Assembly (NCBI GenBank): GCA_963739995.1
Contig: CAVUCH010000005.1
Location: forward strand, 124,001 to 188,000
DNA from: CAVUCH01 sp963739995
GTDB taxonomy: Bacteria; Acidobacteriota; Vicinamibacteria; Vicinamibacterales; JAENWD01
Length of the DNA: 64,000 nt
Reading direction: 5' to 3'
Below the pieces are notes generated by a model, which saw only the letters and a list, made by a program, of their open reading frames with translations, was not told the origin of the DNA and searched no databases. Within the stretch, counting starts at the first letter, position 1. The number at the start of each line of letters is the position of its first letter. This document shows, one piece after another, positions 61,893 through 64,000 of the stretch. Position numbers and translations under genes: made by a program.

Positions 61893-62815
61893 CCGAGTGC
61901 CCCTTCTGGCTGATCGTTGATGAGCGCCAGGTACACGTCCTCGAGCGGCGCCCGCGCCGGAATCACCGCGAGTACGTCCGCGCCCGCTTCCACCATCGCC
62001 CGGACAATCGCCGGCGTGTCACGGTCGACATCGTCCATTGCGAGCGAGAAACCGTCCTCGAGCACCTGGATATCGCGAGCGCCCGCCCGTGTGGCGGCCT
62101 CGGCATGCCGCGGGGCGCTCGCCGCCAGGCGCACGCGCACGCGGTGCCCGAAGAGCCGCCGCCTGAGCGCATCGGGCGTGTCGAGTGCAATGAGGCGGCG
62201 CTGCAGCACGCCGATGCGCGACGACACACGCTCGGCTTCGTCGAGATTGTGCGTCGAGATGACGATCGTGTGACCCTTGTCGCGCATTGTGAGCACCAAC
62301 TCGCGCACGAACCGGGCCGTCTGCGGGTCGAGGCCGGACGTCGGCTCGTCCAGCAGGATCACCGGCGGTGAGTGCAGCAGCGCGCGCGCGATCGCGACTT
62401 TCTGCTTCATACCCTTCGAGAGCTGTGCCGCCAGGCTGCCGGCACGGTCCTCGAGGCCGAACATCGCCAGCGCCTGGCTGACGGCGCGTTCCGGTTCCTT
62501 GACGCCATACAGGCGGGCATAGACGAGCAGGTTCAGCTTCACCGTGAGGCGGTCCCACAGCCCCGGCGCTTCCGTAAGGAAGCCCACTTTCGCTCGGACG
62601 TCGTTCATCCGCTCGCGCACGAGCGGCACCCCCGCAACCGTCGCCTCGCCGGATGACGGGCTGATCAACCCTGCCAGCATCCGGAGCGTGGTGGTCTTGC
62701 CGGCGCCGTTAGGCCCAAGCAGACCGAAGATCTCGCCTTGGCCCACTTCCAGCGACAGGTCTTCAACCGCTATGCGGTTGTCGAAGTGCCGCGTGAGCCC
62801 TTTCAGGTCGATCAT
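61889..62815 (-). CDS. ABC transporter ATP-binding protein (NatA/CcmA type)
   Basis: A 308-residue ATPase. Walker A GPNGAGKTT, a signature with Lys (LSKGMKQK instead of LSGGQ) and Walker B VILLDEP are visible; the C-terminal 90 residues are the usual extension of this group. The ATG at 62815 overlaps the symporter stop by 4 bases; the open frame further upstream is inside that gene. Works with the following permease. Confidence 0.92.
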   Translation of the reverse strand: MIDLKGLTRHFDNRIAVEDLSLEVGQGEIFGLLGPNGAGKTTTLRMLAGLISPSSGEATVAGVPLVRERMNDVRAKVGFLTEAPGLWDRLTVKLNLLVYARLYGVKEPERAVSQALAMFGLEDRAGSLAAQLSKGMKQKVAIARALLHSPPVILLDEPTSGLDPQTARFVRELVLTMRDKGHTIVISTHNLDEAERVSSRIGVLQRRLIALDTPDALRRRLFGHRVRVRLAASAPRHAEAATRAGARDIQVLEDGFSLAMDDVDRDTPAIVRAMVEAGADVLAVIPARAPLEDVYLALINDQPEGALG

Positions 62816-64000
62816 TGCGGCCGTCTCCCTCGCGCCGCGAGCACCAGCCCGAAGGCGGCTCCCGCTGTTCCAAGCCCCAGCGTCTCCGGAGGCCAGCCCG
62901 AGAGCGCCGCGCCACCCGTGTGCAGGTGCGTGGCCACCAGGACGCTCACGCCGGCGAGGATCGACGCCAATGCCTCTGGTGGTCCAGCACGGCGCAGGTG
63001 CAGCGCGGCCACGATCGGCACGAACAGGACAACGGTGAGCAGCCCGTAGAACACCGCGAGGGCGCCGATCACGGTGGGGATGATTGCTGCGAGGCCGATG
63101 CCCGCGATCCCTCCACACACGGCTGCTCCGCGCGCGACCGAGAGCACCTGGCGGTCATTGGCGTCCGGCCGGAGAAAGCGGCGATAGAGGTCCTGCGACA
63201 ACGACGTGGACAGCATGAACAGGACCGCGTCCGCGGAGCTCACCTCCGCCGAGAACACGGCCGCAAGGGCCAGCGATCCCACGACTGGCGGCAGATCGTG
63301 GACGAGCACGGTCGGGAGGGCGAGGTCAGGGCTCGCGAGCGTCGGATGCAGCACGCGCGCGACCATGCCGAGGGTGGGCGGAATGAAGCCGAAGCACATG
63401 AGGGCTATCCCGTTCGCCGCGACGCCGACCTTCACTGCACGCGCATCGACCGCGCCGAACACCTTCTGCAGGAGCCCGGGCGAGACCATGAAGGCTGGTC
63501 CGAGCAGCGCCAGCAGCAGGACGGCGCTCCCGTGCGGGCCGCTGAACGAGAAGAAACCCGGCGGCAGCACCGGGGTATCGACGATGGTGCCCAGCCCGCC
63601 CGCCGCGGCAACGGCCAGCGGCGTTGCGACGATAAACCCGGCAAGCAGCACCACGAGTTGTGCGAGGTTCACCCACGCCGAGCTGAGGAGCCCACCCGCC
63701 ACGAAGTAGCACACGATCACCCCGCCCCCGAGGGCCGCGCCGGCTGGCCGCGGCACGCCCGCGACGACGTGCAGAATCGATGCGACGCCGATCAGTTGTG
63801 CGGCGAGGATGACGAGCGTCCCCACCCACAACAGAGCGGACGTGAGCGCGCGCGCGCTGCGGCCATAGTGAGCCTCGATGAAATCGCCGATCGTCAGGTA
63901 CTCCCGACGCTTCGCCTCACGCCAGATGCGAGGGCCAATCCACCACGCAAGCAGCAGCGAGCCAATCCCGGCCGATCCATTCCACCACCATGCGCTCAGC
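62812..64000 (-). CDS. Sodium:solute symporter family protein (5' end outside window)
   Basis: C-terminal 395 residues of an SSS-family Na+-coupled carrier. The reading frame stays open to the right edge: WWIGPRIWREAKRREYLTIGDFIE is a typical SSS segment after the second membrane helix, so the start lies beyond 64000; the internal TTG at 63831 is not the start. About nine hydrophobic segments are present, and AEVSSADAVLFMLSTSLSQDLYRR is the conserved family block. It leads a three-gene run with an ABC-2 ATPase and permease, an unusual partner. Substrate unknown. Confidence 0.9.
   Translation of the reverse strand, partial: LSAWWWNGSAGIGSLLLAWWIGPRIWREAKRREYLTIGDFIEAHYGRSARALTSALLWVGTLVILAAQLIGVASILHVVAGVPRPAGAALGGGVIVCYFVAGGLLSSAWVNLAQLVVLLAGFIVATPLAVAAAGGLGTIVDTPVLPPGFFSFSGPHGSAVLLLALLGPAFMVSPGLLQKVFGAVDARAVKVGVAANGIALMCFGFIPPTLGMVARVLHPTLASPDLALPTVLVHDLPPVVGSLALAAVFSAEVSSADAVLFMLSTSLSQDLYRRFLRPDANDRQVLSVARGAAVCGGIAGIGLAAIIPTVIGALAVFYGLLTVVLFVPIVAALHLRRAGPPEALASILAGVSVLVATHLHTGGAALSGWPPETLGLGTAGAAFGLVLAARGRRPQ

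Overview
The window is GC-rich and densely coded, with short intergenic gaps and many 4-base stop/start overlaps. The organism is most likely an acidobacterium, probably a soil lineage near the Vicinamibacteria. The evidence is a PadR regulator overlapping an ADOP-type (acidobacterial duplicated orphan permease) gene, two proteins with the VWFA-related acidobacterial domain, a carboxypeptidase-regulatory-domain TonB-dependent receptor, and a Ser/Thr kinase with TolB-like and TPR domains. I see no rRNA, tRNA, CRISPR array or insertion sequence.

Layout. 1-1.5 kb: the end of a class II aldolase and, convergent to it, a zinc-ribbon Nudix hydrolase. 1.7-5.7 kb: def, a double-length ThyX-like gene, an MFS transporter, a thioesterase and a small glutaredoxin-like protein, all on +. 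5.7-13.9 kb: two paralogous membrane proteins of the sulfatase/alkaline phosphatase fold on -, enclosing a TMEM260-like (PF11028) glycosyltransferase on +. 14.2-21.7 kb: a seven-gene + operon joining a coiled-coil protein, a PspA/IM30 homologue, a substrate-binding protein fused to an OmpA domain, a TauC/TauB-like permease and ATPase, a membrane coiled-coil protein and a Vps4-like classical AAA ATPase. This is the best candidate for an unusual system. 21.9-27.2 kb: Ser/Thr kinase, PadR and a frameshifted ADOP permease. 27.2-36.9 kb (-): a decayed gene remnant, a DUF5009 acyltransferase, a three-gene operon of two VWA proteins and a large exported protein, and a LytTR response regulator. 37-40.2 kb: a TonB-dependent receptor with a frameshift near its end. 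40.5-43.7 kb: polyphosphate glucokinase divergent from pgl-zwf, which together would turn glucose into 6-phosphogluconate. 43.7-49.4 kb: FkbM methyltransferase, MBL hydrolase, rhodanese, M20 peptidase, SirB1-type protein and HAD phosphatase. 49.4-53.2 kb: a DUF1684 lipoprotein and glnD. 53.2-61 kb (-): a fatty-acid beta-oxidation cluster (acyl-CoA dehydrogenase, thiolase, two alpha/beta hydrolases, a 3-hydroxyacyl-CoA dehydrogenase/enoyl-CoA hydratase fusion) headed by a TetR regulator whose start codon lies in a FadR-type operator. 61-64 kb (-): an ABC-2 exporter behind a truncated sodium:solute symporter.

Regulatory pattern. Five genes have a TAnnnT -10 box only 8-11 bases before the start codon and no clear Shine-Dalgarno, suggesting leaderless transcripts. 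Two other genes share a nearly identical sigma70-type promoter with a 17-base spacer.

Two one-base frameshifts (ADOP near 25912, TonB receptor near 37255) may be real lesions or sequence errors; each lost reading frame continues cleanly after the shift.
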